A stretch of DNA of 53,545 bases. Source: Mucilaginibacter psychrotolerans (lineage in GTDB: Bacteria > Bacteroidota > Bacteroidia > Sphingobacteriales > Sphingobacteriaceae). Shown here piece by piece: positions 32,411-40,909 of the stretch; position 1 is the first letter of the stretch, and each line of letters starts with the position of its first letter. Both the position numbers and the translations under genes were made by a program. The DNA is taken from positions 1 to 53,545 of the forward strand of contig NZ_SOZE01000037.1 of NCBI RefSeq assembly GCF_004519315.1, written 5' to 3'. The notes beneath the pieces are model-generated. The model did no database searches, was not told the origin of the DNA, and saw only the letters and a program-made list of their open reading frames with translations.

Positions 32411-33370
32411 TCAGGTATAAGCTATCGATTTAGATAGCTTTAGGAAGGGTTGCTCCACGTATTTATAAAATAAATAAGCAAATAATATACTTACCAGTAT
32501 GCCGCCTGCAAATTCGGCTCCTTTGTAAAGAAATGTCTTGGGCAGCACCTGCCCCATGTACACTACCAGGTTGCTACCAACGGTATCGTGGGTAAGGTAC
32601 AGTGAGAAAGATATATCCGAAAAAAAGCGCAGCACGCGATTGCGTTTAAGGGGTAGCCACAATAAAAGCAGGGCAGCAAGTGCGGCGGCGGTTTCCATCC
32701 ATCCGGCAGTAAAATAGCTCATTGCCGCTACGGAGAGCATAAAAAGCGATGCGGACAAAGCATTTAGCCATGAGCTGCGATACAAGTAATACAATATCCC
32801 CAACGCAAATACCGGGAAATAGGCAAACAGGTTAATCCCCGGCAAATGTATCAGGCAGCTTAAGCCGTTAAGGGCAAGTAGCAGCCAGGCACCCCAGCGG
32901 CTTGCTATAAACGGGAACATTAAGGCAACGAAGAGGTAAAACTGTAATTCGATGCCGAGCGTCCAATAAACCGGGTTTACGTATGGCCTGCCATTGAAAT
33001 TATTAAGATAAGCAATGTGGGAGGCCAGGTTCCCCCATTCGGGACGCGCGCTTGGGATAAGCGAAAGATAAGCCAGCAATACATTTACCAGCAGCACTAA
33101 AGCGATAGAGATAAGGTAGGGAGGCTCGATACGTATCATCCGCTTGCCGATGAACCGGCCTGCCATTCGCCAGCTATACTTTTGAGGCAGAGCCCTGCAA
33201 ATGATGAATCCAGAGAGTACGAAAAACATATACACGCCCAGCCAACCGTATTTGAGTACAGGCAGCACCTTGCCACCCAAATGGAACAAAGCCACCGCCA
33301 TGGATGCGAAGGCCCGGATATAATCTACCTGGGGGATGTGTGGGCGTTGCTTAAGTGTTTGGGGCATCAA
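32411..33370 (-). CDS. Acyltransferase 3 (OafA/YrhL) family membrane protein
   Basis: This 319-aa protein with about ten membrane helices opens with the family pattern VDYIRAFASMAVALFHLGGK, whose His is implicated in catalysis, then KYGWLGVYMFFVLSGFII and RRIE-like RMIRIEPPYLISI. PVYWTLGIELQFYLFVAL is also typical. Members transfer acyl groups from the cytoplasmic or membrane pool to sugars on exported glycans or lipids. Substrate unknown. It lies between convergent-free neighbours on the same strand without close spacing and appears monocistronic. Confidence 0.88.
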   Translation of the reverse strand: MMPQTLKQRPHIPQVDYIRAFASMAVALFHLGGKVLPVLKYGWLGVYMFFVLSGFIICRALPQKYSWRMAGRFIGKRMIRIEPPYLISIALVLLVNVLLAYLSLIPSARPEWGNLASHIAYLNNFNGRPYVNPVYWTLGIELQFYLFVALMFPFIASRWGAWLLLALNGLSCLIHLPGINLFAYFPVFALGILYYLYRSSWLNALSASLFMLSVAAMSYFTAGWMETAAALAALLLLWLPLKRNRVLRFFSDISFSLYLTHDTVGSNLVVYMGQVLPKTFLYKGAEFAGGILVSILFAYLFYKYVEQPFLKLSKSIAYT

Positions 33371-33625
33371 TAGCGCTTTGCGGCTAAGATATTAAATTTA
33401 TCTGCCGCCATGCCCTGCTTAAACACATCGCATCGAAAATTGAAGCAGTCAAGACCATAGCAAAATACTGATGCCGCCACCAACAAATTAACGCATCTAA
33501 AAAGGCAGCGAATTCAATCTTGACAACAAACCAGGAAATTTAACTCACTTAATCCTGATGAAACAGCGCAAATAAACAAGAGCTGGTGCCCTTTTTCAAT
33601 ATCAATTTTCGGTTTTTAACCACTG

Positions 33626-35464
33626 CTAATCAACCACCGGCAAGGCTATCGCCGATGCAAACTTCACCGAATGATAAACCTTGTGCGTGGCAGGTATAAA
33701 ATCGCTTGCTTTTGCCTCAAAGATGTTAGGAACGTAACGTTGCGGGTTACGATCAATAACAGGGAACCAGGTACTTTGTACCTGTACCATTATCCTGTGC
33801 CCCTTCTTAAACACGTGGTTGGTCCCGTGCAGGTCAACCGTGTATAACTCCACTTTGCCGGGCGTTATCGGTTCCGGGTGTTCGAAGCTTTTGCGGAACC
33901 GGCCACGGAAAACATCGTTGGCTATCATAAATTCATAGCCGCTCATTTTCAATTCGGGCTTGTATTCGGCAGGATAAACGTCGATCAGTTTTACCACCCA
34001 GTCGGCATCGGTGCCGGTGGTGGAGGCGTACAGTTTCGCCGCTATGTTGCCGGTGATGGTAACGTCGCTGGTTAAGGTATCAGTTTGCCAGCTGAGCACA
34101 TCGGGGCGATTATCTACAAAGCGTTGGTCCTCGGTAAGCCAGGTAAACCAGCGGGAACCCGGTCCGTAGGTCTCTTCAATAGGTCGGCTACGGTAAGGCA
34201 CGGGCTTGGCCGGGTCAGATACGTAGCTATCGGCAATAGCTTCGGTAGCGGTTGGCGGCGTAAAGGATAGTTTGCCGTTGCTATGGAAGTAGATGTTTTT
34301 GATGATGGATTCCTTTGGCGGCCATTTGCTGTATTCTTTCCACAGGTTGCTGCCCGTTTGAAAAGTTATTGCCTCGGCGAATTTACCATCGCCCTTGTCC
34401 TTCAGGTAATAGGCAAACCAGCGTGCCTGTATATCCTTACGGAAAGTAACGCCCGTGTTGGTGCCGAATTTAATGTTGCCCAGTTTATCACCGTTGCCGC
34501 CGGCCCAGCCGCCATGGTTCCATGGTCCGATAACGATGTAATTCTGGTTATTGGTATCATGCGGCTCCAATACCTCATAGGCTTTTTGCGGACCGTAAAA
34601 ATCTTCCTGATCCCACCAGCCGGCAACGTGTTGTATGGCAATACGCGGATGATCAAGCCTGAATTTCATCGCCTGCTTTTGCCAAAAGCTATCGTAATTG
34701 GGGTGTTTGGTAAAATCGTTCCAACTGGGAAGTTTATTATGGAAGTACTTTTTATTGACGTTGGACAGCGGGCCAAGTTTAAGATACCAATCATAAGTAT
34801 CATAAGTACCAAACTGGTAAAGCGTATCGGTATGTGAGGCCTCCTCCATAAAAGCATACTCAAAGCCATAACTTAGGCGGAAAGCCCCGTTGTGGTGAAA
34901 ATCATCGCCCAGGAACATGTCCGATGGCGTGGCCTGTTCCGATACCGCTTTCATAGCGGGATGTGGATCGGTGGCGCCTATTAGGGCCGTCCAACCATCG
35001 TAAGAGATGCCGTACATACCTGCCTTGCCGTTGTTATCAGGGATATTCTTCAGCAGCCAGTCTACCGTATCGTACGTATCGCTGCTTTCGTCTATAGCGT
35101 TTGGCTTACCCTTATCGCGGCTGAAACGTTGCATCTCGAACGCACCCTCAGATTTATATCTCCCGCGGATGTCCTGGGCTACGAAGATATAGCCATCTTC
35201 AGCCATATCGCGGGTGTAGGCGCTACGTTCGGGACTGCGGCTGTCGGCAACGCCGTAAGGCGTACGCGTTAGCAGGAAGGGCAGTTTGTCATGCTGTTCT
35301 TTAGGCGTATATATTACCGTAAAAAGTTTAATGCCATCGCGCATGGGTATCATTACTTCCTTACGGTTATATTTATCCTCTGTTGGTGCCGTTTGGGCAA
35401 ACAGGTTTTGCCAGGCAAATAAAACCAACACAAACAGTACGGGTTTAAAGTAAAAGGACTTCAT
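33626..35464 (-). CDS. CocE/NonD family hydrolase, exported
   Basis: I chose the ATG at 35464 because MKSFYFKPVLFVLVLFAWQN plus LFAQ is a clean signal peptide; a start 13 codons earlier spoils it. The product is 612 aa. The alpha/beta-hydrolase domain has its nucleophile Ser154 in GMYGISYDGWTAL and the family motif RTPYG. The C-terminal jelly-roll (X-Pro dipeptidyl-peptidase C-terminal-like) domain is seen in FTWLTEDQRFVDNRPDVLSW and HRIMVQVQSTWFP. Known members hydrolyse acyl or peptide-like bonds (cocaine esterase, glutaryl-7-ACA acylase); the natural substrate here is unknown. Confidence 0.9.
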   Translation of the reverse strand: MKSFYFKPVLFVLVLFAWQNLFAQTAPTEDKYNRKEVMIPMRDGIKLFTVIYTPKEQHDKLPFLLTRTPYGVADSRSPERSAYTRDMAEDGYIFVAQDIRGRYKSEGAFEMQRFSRDKGKPNAIDESSDTYDTVDWLLKNIPDNNGKAGMYGISYDGWTALIGATDPHPAMKAVSEQATPSDMFLGDDFHHNGAFRLSYGFEYAFMEEASHTDTLYQFGTYDTYDWYLKLGPLSNVNKKYFHNKLPSWNDFTKHPNYDSFWQKQAMKFRLDHPRIAIQHVAGWWDQEDFYGPQKAYEVLEPHDTNNQNYIVIGPWNHGGWAGGNGDKLGNIKFGTNTGVTFRKDIQARWFAYYLKDKGDGKFAEAITFQTGSNLWKEYSKWPPKESIIKNIYFHSNGKLSFTPPTATEAIADSYVSDPAKPVPYRSRPIEETYGPGSRWFTWLTEDQRFVDNRPDVLSWQTDTLTSDVTITGNIAAKLYASTTGTDADWVVKLIDVYPAEYKPELKMSGYEFMIANDVFRGRFRKSFEHPEPITPGKVELYTVDLHGTNHVFKKGHRIMVQVQSTWFPVIDRNPQRYVPNIFEAKASDFIPATHKVYHSVKFASAIALPVVD

Positions 35465-35526
35465 TGGGCAGTGATTAAGTTTAGCTAAATATAGCAAATT
35501 CACCTTAGAAAAGCATAAGCAAATAA

Positions 35527-36153
35527 ATGACAGGCAATTACGACAATTCGGCTTCTTTTTATGATGGCTTATCGCGCCTGGTATTTGGCGATGCTTTGGT
35601 AAAAGCGCAGGTTTATTTGCTGCCCAATATTCCTGCGGGTAGCAAAATATTGCTCATAGGCGGCGGCACCGGGTGGATACTGGAAGAAATAAGCAAAATA
35701 CACCCGTCCGGATTATATATTACCTACGTGGAAATATCCGCCAAAATGATGGCCTTATCGCAAAAACGCATCACTGGCGCAAACCATGTGGAGTTTATTA
35801 ACAAGGCGATAGAGGATGTGGATTTGATGCAAGACTTTGATGTAGTGATTACCCCGTTTCTGTTTGATAATTACAAACCAGACACCCTGCCCGCAACATG
35901 CTATCACATTCACCAAATGCTGAAACCAGGCGGTATGTGGCTCAATACCGATTTCCAACTGACGGGAAAATGGTGGCAGCATGTAATTCTGAAAAGCATG
36001 CTGCTATTTTTCAAGGTACTTTGCGGGGTAGAATCCTGGCGATTGCCGGATGTGCAAGGCGAGTTTAACAAGTGTGGCTATACGGTAATGGAAACGAAAC
36101 TGTTTTTTGGGGATTTTGTGGTGACGAGGATGTATAAGAGAAACTTTTTTTGA
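35527..36153 (+). CDS. Class I SAM-dependent methyltransferase
   Basis: This 208-aa soluble protein begins MTGNYDNSASFYDGLSRLVF. The SAM-binding motif I is KILLIGGGTGWILEEI (about residues 40-55), the acidic residue that contacts SAM is in YVEISAKMMALSQ, and post-motif blocks are FDVVITPFLFDNY and LKPGGMWLNTDF. Substrate unknown. It is divergent from the CocE-type gene, with only about 60 nt between the two starts. Confidence 0.88.
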   Translation: MTGNYDNSASFYDGLSRLVFGDALVKAQVYLLPNIPAGSKILLIGGGTGWILEEISKIHPSGLYITYVEISAKMMALSQKRITGANHVEFINKAIEDVDLMQDFDVVITPFLFDNYKPDTLPATCYHIHQMLKPGGMWLNTDFQLTGKWWQHVILKSMLLFFKVLCGVESWRLPDVQGEFNKCGYTVMETKLFFGDFVVTRMYKRNFF

Positions 36154-36387
36154 AAGAAATAAAAAAATCGTCATTGCAGTATCCATCAGGGGTAACCCTG
36201 AAAAAAAAGGTTATGACGTGCAAAAATATACACTGATAATCAATAACTTAAAACCACGTCATTATAAGGAGCGGCGCGTTGGGAATTGCGGCGGGGCGAC
36301 GTGGCAATCATCGGCAAGCAGGTTGGACCTGCTAATCTGATCTTATCACCGATGATTGCCGCGCTATCGCTCGCAAGGACAAAGGGA
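36154..36387. repeat. Nested inverted repeats related to the CGTCATTGCGAGG/GGCAATC family
   Basis: GGCAATCATCGG (36303-36314) pairs with CCGATGATTGCC (36349-36360). Inside lies a hairpin AGCAGGT TGG ACCTGCT (about 36316-36332). CGACGTGGCAATCATCGG matches in reverse at 24108. CGTCAT begins the element near 36258. Confidence 0.65.
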
Positions 36388-37074
36388 TTAATACACAAAC
36401 TTATACCCTATCCCCCTTACTGTTTGCAGGTAGGTTGGCGAATCGGGGTTGTTCTCAATTTTTTTTCGCAGGCGCACAATGTGCATATCCAGCGTGCGGG
36501 TATTTACGTCGGCGTTGTAGCCCCAAACTTCCATCATCAGTTCTTCGCGGTTTATTACTTTATTCTTATTCTTAAGAAAGTAGAGCAATATGCGGTTCTC
36601 TAGTATAGTCAACTCGGTTTTGCGGCCATCGCGTATTAGCAGGTGCGTATTGGGCAGGTGTTCCATATTGCCGAACTTATGCGATTCGGGTTTTTCACTG
36701 TTAAGCGAGAATTTTATCTTGCTGTCTATCATGGCCACTAGCACATCCATATTGAAGGGCTTGGTCATATAATCAGACACGCCAAAGTTGTAGGCGCCTA
36801 TCTTATCTATATCCTGCGCCTTGGCGGTCATCATGATGATCAGCTTATCAAAACCCTGCTCGCGTAAGCCGACACAAACATCTGAGCCTTGTTTGCCCGG
36901 CAACATCCAATCCAACAGTACAATGTCGGGGAGTTCGGCCAATATCATTTTCTCGGCTTCGGCACCATTGCCGCTTTCTAATACTTTGTAACCTTCGCTT
37001 TGGAGGCGCTCGGCGACCAAAAACCTCAGGTTTTCATCGTCTTCTACCAGCGCTATTTTAATTTCTTTATTCAT
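36388..37074 (-). CDS. rprY: OmpR-family response regulator (RprY-like)
   Basis: This 228-aa regulator has a receiver domain (1-120) with Asp12-Asp13, phospho-acceptor Asp55 in IVLLDWMLPGKQG, conserved Thr/Lys in MMTAKAQ and YMTKPFN. A winged-helix DNA-binding domain follows (about 130-228), ending RKKIENNPDSPTYLQTVRGI. It is close to Bacteroides RprY from memory. It lies 178 nt downstream of the kinase gene rprX on the same strand, with a repeat remnant in between. Confidence 0.88.
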   Translation of the reverse strand: MNKEIKIALVEDDENLRFLVAERLQSEGYKVLESGNGAEAEKMILAELPDIVLLDWMLPGKQGSDVCVGLREQGFDKLIIMMTAKAQDIDKIGAYNFGVSDYMTKPFNMDVLVAMIDSKIKFSLNSEKPESHKFGNMEHLPNTHLLIRDGRKTELTILENRILLYFLKNKNKVINREELMMEVWGYNADVNTRTLDMHIVRLRKKIENNPDSPTYLQTVRGIGYKFVY

Positions 37075-37096
37075 TTCCTAATATCTTTCTGTAAAA

Positions 37097-37215
37097 AAGC
37101 CCATGATTCTAAACTTGTTTAAGGATCTCGCAAGACCAGCCGGCGATATACAAACAGCCTTACAGGTTACCTACCTTGCATGTGGGGTGCCGAATAAACT
37201 CAGCACGACGTTTGG
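37097..37215. repeat. Degenerate repeat remnant between rprX and rprY
   Basis: ATGATTCTAAACTTGTTTAAGG (about 37124 minus 22) and GCCGAATAAACTCAGCACGACG (about 37188-37209) resemble the dispersed GTCATGCTGAACTTGTTTCAG family seen in Bacteroidota intergenic DNA. No gene is present in the gap. Confidence 0.4.
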
Positions 37216-37252
37216 TTTCAATCTATCGAAAGCCCTTAAATTCCTTCACCCG

Positions 37253-38881
37253 TTAACTTTCAAACGGCAGGGTAATGATAAACGTAGAACCTTGGTTTAG
37301 CTTGCTTTGCAGGCTTATGGCCCCACCCATATAATTCACCAGTTCTTTGCAAAAAGCCAGGCCCAGGCCCACGCTGCCGTTTTGGTTATACTGGTTCTCT
37401 ATCCGGTAAAACTTTTTAAACACGTCGCCCTGTTCGTACTTAGCCATACCTATTCCCTTATCAGCAAAAGAGAATACAATATTACGCTTATCCTGTTTTA
37501 TTGTGATAGATAATTCTTTTTTGCCGGGGTGCGAATACTTATAGGCGTTCTCCATTAAATTTTGGAACACGCTGCCCATCAGCACCGGGTCGCTGTTAAA
37601 TTTAGCAACTTCCACCTGCGATTGCAGCTTAAAATCGGGGTACTTTATTTTAAAGGTATCTATATATCCCTTCACAAATCCGGGCAAGTTAATTTCTTCG
37701 CGCTTTACATTGATGGACCGGTTCTCCAATTGCGTAAAGGACAGAAGCTTATTCATCAGTTCGTTCAGCTTATCGGCTTCTTCATCCAATATTTTACCGT
37801 AATGTTTGCGCTGGCGTTCGCTGAGTTCGGCATCGCCTTTAAGGTTAGAGCCGGCAATTTTAATAACGCTTACCGGCGTTTTAAATTCGTGGGTAAAATT
37901 GTTGATGAAATCGTACTGCAGTTTAAATACTTTAAGATTTATGTTCAGGTTTCGGTAAATGAGATAGCTGATCAACACCAAAAAAAAGTAGATCAGCAGC
38001 AGTATAGCCCCAATAGGCAGGTACCGCCGTTCTATCTCCTTATTAACATGCGACCGTTCCGAACTGAAATACAACTTAAAATTAGAGAACGCGCCCGGCA
38101 AACCGGCTTCTGTTATCACCTTTTCCTGGGCTACATCCAGCGGGTCGTACACAACGGGTTGTATAGTCACATCCTCATAAAGCTCTTTATGCGTGTTGAT
38201 TACTTTTAAAAATTGAGGGTCGAGCGTAAACGTCACCATGTTTTGTTTACCAAAATTATCGCTTTGTTTACTCCTCAACAAAGCGCGGTAAATACGGATA
38301 TCTTCCCTGCGCGGGATGTTGAGATAGCTAATTTTATCCGGCGTAACATTATAAAAAGTACGAAATATCTCATCTTGTGTAGGCACCCGCGAAGTATCTG
38401 CCGAGATGATGAACGTGTTTAACTTTAAAGCCATTTGCCTAAAGTCTTCATCATCCGCACCGCTAACTTCCTTTACGCCAACAATACCATCACGTTTGGG
38501 CTTAAAGCGATATACGTCTTTTACCGTAATGCCTTCGGGATGTTCGGCAGTTGGGCTTCCTATTCTTATATCGTAGAAAAGCACCTTTCGTACAAAGCGA
38601 TAAGTCCGGAAAACGGTATCTGAATAATTGGCCGCCGAAGCGGAATCTAAGAAGCCCTGGTAGGAGGTTATCTCGGGTATTTGTATCTGAAAAAAGTCGT
38701 AATAGGGCTTTATGGTTTGTTCCAGCACCTCTGTTTTTTTATTGGCAAATTCGTTCTCTACATATCTGGAAGTGAGTTTGTAGGATATGAATATGGCTAT
38801 AATAAGCGTTACCGTTATAAGTACCAAAAAAGCAGTTATCAGGGAAAAATTTGTGCGGTACAGATTTTTTTGCGCTTTCAT
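37253..38881 (-). CDS. rprX: Sensor histidine kinase (RprX-like)
   Basis: This 542-aa membrane kinase has TM1 at about 13-35 and TM2 at about 288-309, bounding a periplasmic sensor domain of about 250 residues. The HisKA dimerisation domain carries His331 (FINNFTHEFKTPVSVIKIAG). The ATPase domain has N-box NLMENAYKYS, G1 DKGIGM and G2 GSVGLGLAFCKEL. It should phosphorylate RprY. The gene starts 5 nt after the stop of the S9-like lipoprotein gene, which makes cotranscription very likely and suggests a functional link in the periplasm. Confidence 0.9.
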   Translation of the reverse strand: MKAQKNLYRTNFSLITAFLVLITVTLIIAIFISYKLTSRYVENEFANKKTEVLEQTIKPYYDFFQIQIPEITSYQGFLDSASAANYSDTVFRTYRFVRKVLFYDIRIGSPTAEHPEGITVKDVYRFKPKRDGIVGVKEVSGADDEDFRQMALKLNTFIISADTSRVPTQDEIFRTFYNVTPDKISYLNIPRREDIRIYRALLRSKQSDNFGKQNMVTFTLDPQFLKVINTHKELYEDVTIQPVVYDPLDVAQEKVITEAGLPGAFSNFKLYFSSERSHVNKEIERRYLPIGAILLLIYFFLVLISYLIYRNLNINLKVFKLQYDFINNFTHEFKTPVSVIKIAGSNLKGDAELSERQRKHYGKILDEEADKLNELMNKLLSFTQLENRSINVKREEINLPGFVKGYIDTFKIKYPDFKLQSQVEVAKFNSDPVLMGSVFQNLMENAYKYSHPGKKELSITIKQDKRNIVFSFADKGIGMAKYEQGDVFKKFYRIENQYNQNGSVGLGLAFCKELVNYMGGAISLQSKLNQGSTFIITLPFES

Positions 38882-38886
38882 AGCGA

Positions 38887-40779
38887 CTATTGTTTACCCT
38901 GCATATTGGCATCCAGAAATTTCTCAATCTCGGCATACATCTCCATCCTATTATGCTCGCTACGGAAAAAGGTCCGTTCGTTTTCTTTCAACCTGTAAAT
39001 AACCGGCACATTACGCTTATTTAACTCGCGCACAAATTGGTTCAGCTCACTAATATTAGCCCGGGGATCCTTAGCACCCTGGAAAATCAATAACGGGCTT
39101 TTTATTTTATCAGTATGGAATACCGGCGATATAGCCCTTAGTTGCTCTGCATCCTTTTCAGGATCGCCTATCATCTCATACGTCATTTTAAGAAAAGGTT
39201 TATAAAAGGGCGGCGCATCTTTCAAATAGGTAAAAAAGTTGATCAGGCTATATTTCACCACAGCGCAATTGTACATATCCGGGTGAAAGGATACACCATA
39301 AAGTGCCGAAAAACCGCCAAAACCACCACCAAAAATGGCTATCTTTTTGGGGTTGGCAATTTTATTAGCAATGAGCCAGCGCACGCCATCGGTAATATCC
39401 TGCTGTATCTTGCCGCCTACCTGTTTAAAGCCAGCCTTACGAAAAGCCTTGCCATAGCCTGCCGAACCACGGTAATTCACCTGGAAAACGGCGTAGCCGC
39501 GGTTGGCCAAAAACTGTACCTCGGCATCGTACCCCCACGAATCGCGGCTCCATATACCATCGTGCGGCATCACTACTACCGGCAGATTCTTTTTTTCTTT
39601 TCCGTTAGGCACGGTTAGGTAGCCATTTATGGTTAAACCATCAGACGCTTTGAAGCTTACCGGCTCCATTGCACAAAAATCTTCGGGATGTATATCCGGG
39701 TTTATATCGCCCAACTTAGTAAGCTTATCGCCCCGCGTTTCGTAAAGGTAGTACGATCCGGGGCTTTTATCTGTATAGGTATTTACGATGAATTTAGCCT
39801 CCAGGCTGTCGCGGTCTACAATATTCATCTCGTTACCTACTAACTTACTCTCAATGCCTTTGTATATGGCCTGCACCCCGGCACTCAGAAAATGTCGTTG
39901 CGGCATGGCTTCGTCCCAGGAGGCAAGCTCTAAAACGCGCTTACTTTTAGAATAGCTCACGTCCATGATATCGGCATTAGGGCTGGCATAAACCACCCTC
40001 ACTTCTTTGCCGCTATCAGCATCAATTTCTACAACTGCCGTTTTATCGCGGTTTACGTTAGAGAGGGCGTAGAAGTAGTTCTTTGTGCCGGTAAAAGCAA
40101 TTGGCTCTACCCTATCGTTAAAGTTACTTTTAATGATGGGTTTGAAGGGTGTTCGCTCGCTGGTGCGAAACAAGATAGTTTCATTAACGCCATCTGATGC
40201 TTTTGCCATCCGGATGCGGCCATCAGGTTCGGGATACCATTTGGTTACATTGCCTGGGTTTTGCAGGTAAAGCTTCAACTCACCGGTTTTCACGTTCATG
40301 CGGTAAACGTCGAAATTGGCCGCATCGCGCTTATTAAGGCTTACGGTAATTATATCGGGCTGCTGTCGGTTACGGTTCAGTATCCGAATGCGCACGTTAT
40401 CCAGGTTAAGCAGGTTGGTTATCTTCAGGGTGGCTACATCCAGCGTATATACCCGGTACACATCGCTGGCGATGATATCCTGGGTAAAAACAATTTGGTT
40501 ATTGAAAGTCCATGAGTAATCGCGTACCGAGTAGTCGGTATATGCGGTGGCTATGTGCTCTTTGCCGGTCTCCAGCGATTTGATGTAGATATTTTGCTTA
40601 TCTTTATAAGGCTTAAGGTACGATACGAATTTACCGTCGGGAGATATCTTGAAGAATGTCTTTTCTGGTGTCTTAAAAAAGTCGCTTACAGGTATTTGCT
40701 TCACCCTATCAGGCGTGCAGGCGCAGAGCGAAGCAACACAGGCAAGAAAGAAAAACAGTCGTAAGTGAACGGGCATCAA
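38887..40779 (-). CDS. S9 prolyl-oligopeptidase homologue lacking catalytic Ser and His
   Basis: This 630-aa protein is an exported lipoprotein (lipobox SLCAC with Cys21). A beta-propeller-like N-terminal part contains ISPDGKFVSYLKPYK, and the C-terminal alpha/beta-hydrolase domain has FQVNYRGSAGYGKAF. The nucleophile elbow, normally GGSxGG, reads IFGGGFGGFSAL: the Ser codon is GGT (39322-39324). The catalytic Asp is kept in FQGAKDPRANIS. The His loop, normally EGHGF, reads NERTFFRSEHNR, so His is replaced by Thr (codon 38971-38973). I infer a pseudoenzyme. It heads a unit with rprX (5-nt gap) and rprY, so it may bind a ligand for the sensor. Confidence 0.87.
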   Translation of the reverse strand: MMPVHLRLFFFLACVASLCACTPDRVKQIPVSDFFKTPEKTFFKISPDGKFVSYLKPYKDKQNIYIKSLETGKEHIATAYTDYSVRDYSWTFNNQIVFTQDIIASDVYRVYTLDVATLKITNLLNLDNVRIRILNRNRQQPDIITVSLNKRDAANFDVYRMNVKTGELKLYLQNPGNVTKWYPEPDGRIRMAKASDGVNETILFRTSERTPFKPIIKSNFNDRVEPIAFTGTKNYFYALSNVNRDKTAVVEIDADSGKEVRVVYASPNADIMDVSYSKSKRVLELASWDEAMPQRHFLSAGVQAIYKGIESKLVGNEMNIVDRDSLEAKFIVNTYTDKSPGSYYLYETRGDKLTKLGDINPDIHPEDFCAMEPVSFKASDGLTINGYLTVPNGKEKKNLPVVVMPHDGIWSRDSWGYDAEVQFLANRGYAVFQVNYRGSAGYGKAFRKAGFKQVGGKIQQDITDGVRWLIANKIANPKKIAIFGGGFGGFSALYGVSFHPDMYNCAVVKYSLINFFTYLKDAPPFYKPFLKMTYEMIGDPEKDAEQLRAISPVFHTDKIKSPLLIFQGAKDPRANISELNQFVRELNKRNVPVIYRLKENERTFFRSEHNRMEMYAEIEKFLDANMQGKQ

Positions 40780-40909
40780 TTATATGCTTAATGACTAATT
40801 AAAGTTCAAAGTACCTATTTAAAATAACGCAAATGTCAATGTCACTACAATTTTACCCTGCTCCGGCGTTATATAGCCTTAATAAGTGCAACAAAAATCT
40901 TCAAATCCG

